DNA of 15,472 nt from Actinomycetota bacterium (GTDB taxonomy: Bacteria > Actinomycetota > Actinomycetes > S36-B12). A model generated the notes under the pieces. The model made no database searches. It was given only the letters and a program-made list of their open reading frames with translations, and was not told the DNA's origin. The stretch lies in contig JAQCBM010000015.1 of the NCBI GenBank assembly GCA_027729865.1, forward strand, positions 1-15,472. The letters are read 5' to 3'. Of the stretch, positions 15,050 through 15,472 are shown piece after piece. Position numbers and translations under genes: made by a program. Numbering within the stretch: the first letter of the stretch is position 1; each line of letters begins with the position of its first letter.

Positions 15050-15380
15050 CCTCAGCGACGAAGACGCCAAGCTCGTCGCGCTCGCCAAGCAGGCCCGCGC
15101 GCGCATCCAGGCGAAAGAAGGTGCGGCCGTCCGCGACGACACGGGGCGTTCCTACAGCGGTGCCACCGTCGAACTTCCCTCCACGTCTCTCACGGCCTTG
15201 CAACTGGCCGTGGCGCAGGCCGTTGCCGCCGGCGCACGCGATATCGAGGCCGCGGTTGTTGTCACGAACAGCACAGCAGCAGACCACCAACCGATCACCG
15301 AAGCCTCTTCCTCACCCACCCCGCTTCACATTTGCTCGCCGATGGGTGACGTGGTTGCTTCCACTATCGTCGAGTCGTGA
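15042..15380 (+). CDS. Cytidine-deaminase-like protein, probably catalytically inactive
   Basis: A small protein of 112 residues. Its first part resembles the cytidine deaminase fold (LVALAKQARA..., then AAVRDDTGRSYSGATVELPS, comparable to the deaminase strand ending in GCNVENAS). The residues expected at the catalytic Cys-Ala-Glu site read leucine-glutamine-leucine (LTALQLAVA), and the second PCxxC motif is absent; only one cysteine (Cys98) remains. Metal binding and deamination are therefore unlikely. Small proteins of about this size sit between corC and era in several actinobacteria (Mycobacterium Rv2365c is one I recall), so it is probably a conserved family member and not debris. Its start overlaps the corC-like stop by eight bases and its own stop overlaps the next gene by GTGA. 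The function is unknown. Confidence 0.75.
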   Translation: MSDLSDEDAKLVALAKQARARIQAKEGAAVRDDTGRSYSGATVELPSTSLTALQLAVAQAVAAGARDIEAAVVVTNSTAADHQPITEASSSPTPLHICSPMGDVVASTIVES

Positions 15381-15472
15381 AGATCACGGATTTCGAGGCC
15401 TTAAGTTTCGACTGCTACGGCACGCTCATCGATTGGGAAGCCGGGATCGGTTTGGTTCTGCGCGAATGGGCC
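15377..15472 (+). CDS. HAD-superfamily hydrolase, haloacid-dehalogenase-like, N-terminal fragment (3' end outside window)
   Basis: The first 32 codons of a haloacid dehalogenase superfamily protein. The peptide begins VKITDFEALSFDCYGTLIDW, where FDCYGTLIDW is HAD motif I. The first aspartate is the nucleophile, and the DxYGT form with tyrosine at the fourth position is typical of type II haloacid dehalogenase-like members. Substrates cannot be told from this part. The GTG start overlaps the stop of the deaminase-like gene (GTGA, 15377-15380). The rest, including motifs II to IV and the cap domain, lies beyond the window. Many actinobacteria have era at this position, so this HAD gene may be an insertion in the operon or precede era. 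Confidence 0.8.
   Translation, partial: MKITDFEALSFDCYGTLIDWEAGIGLVLREWA

Overview
The window is a chromosomal, housekeeping stretch from a high-GC Gram-positive bacterium (Actinomycetota). Three things point there: the base composition is high in G+C (estimated by eye), GTG starts are common, and the gene order leuS, comEA-comEC-holA, rpsT(-), lepA-hemW, hrcA-dnaJ-rsmE, HIT-phoH-ybeY-corC-CDA-like is one I recognise from actinobacterial chromosomes. I cannot name the genus. Every base lies in or close to a gene, and no stretch without a gene exceeds about 160 bp. I see no rRNA, tRNA, CRISPR array, insertion sequence, phage gene or attachment site.

Layout. (1) 1-293 is the 3' end of leuS. 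(2) 391-4533 holds comEA and comEC (DNA uptake) and holA (DNA polymerase III delta subunit) on the + strand. rpsT (ribosomal protein S20) meets them tail to tail at 4539-4799 on the - strand. (3) The 157-bp divergent region 4800-4956 separates rpsT from lepA and contains three consecutive potential hairpins, the last covering the lepA Shine-Dalgarno sequence. lepA overlaps hemW by ATGA. (4) A TauE/SafE-family membrane permease gene lies on the - strand (7960-8862), with its 3' end overlapping hemW by 23 bp. Its start region has an inverted repeat that covers the -10-like hexamer and the ribosome binding site. (5) A clear CIRCE operator (8957-8983) precedes hrcA, which is followed by dnaJ and rsmE, a self-regulated heat-shock unit. 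(6) After a 29-bp gap comes a tightly coupled run: HIT protein, phoH, ybeY, CNNM/CorC-type membrane protein, a degenerate cytidine-deaminase-like protein, and the start of a HAD-family hydrolase cut by the window end.

How the genes fit together. Most encode translation and RNA functions: leucyl-tRNA charging, S20, EF4/LepA, 16S rRNA U1498 methylation by RsmE, and the rRNA-processing endonuclease YbeY with its usual partner PhoH. Others serve protein folding (HrcA/DnaJ), haem handling (HemW), replication (HolA) and DNA uptake (ComEA/ComEC). Eight gene junctions use 4- to 8-bp stop/start overlaps, so translational coupling is probably widespread.

I did not find a clearly new system. The observations most worth checking are the inverted repeat at the tauE start, the hairpin series ahead of lepA, and the deaminase-like protein that has lost its catalytic residues but sits in a conserved operon.
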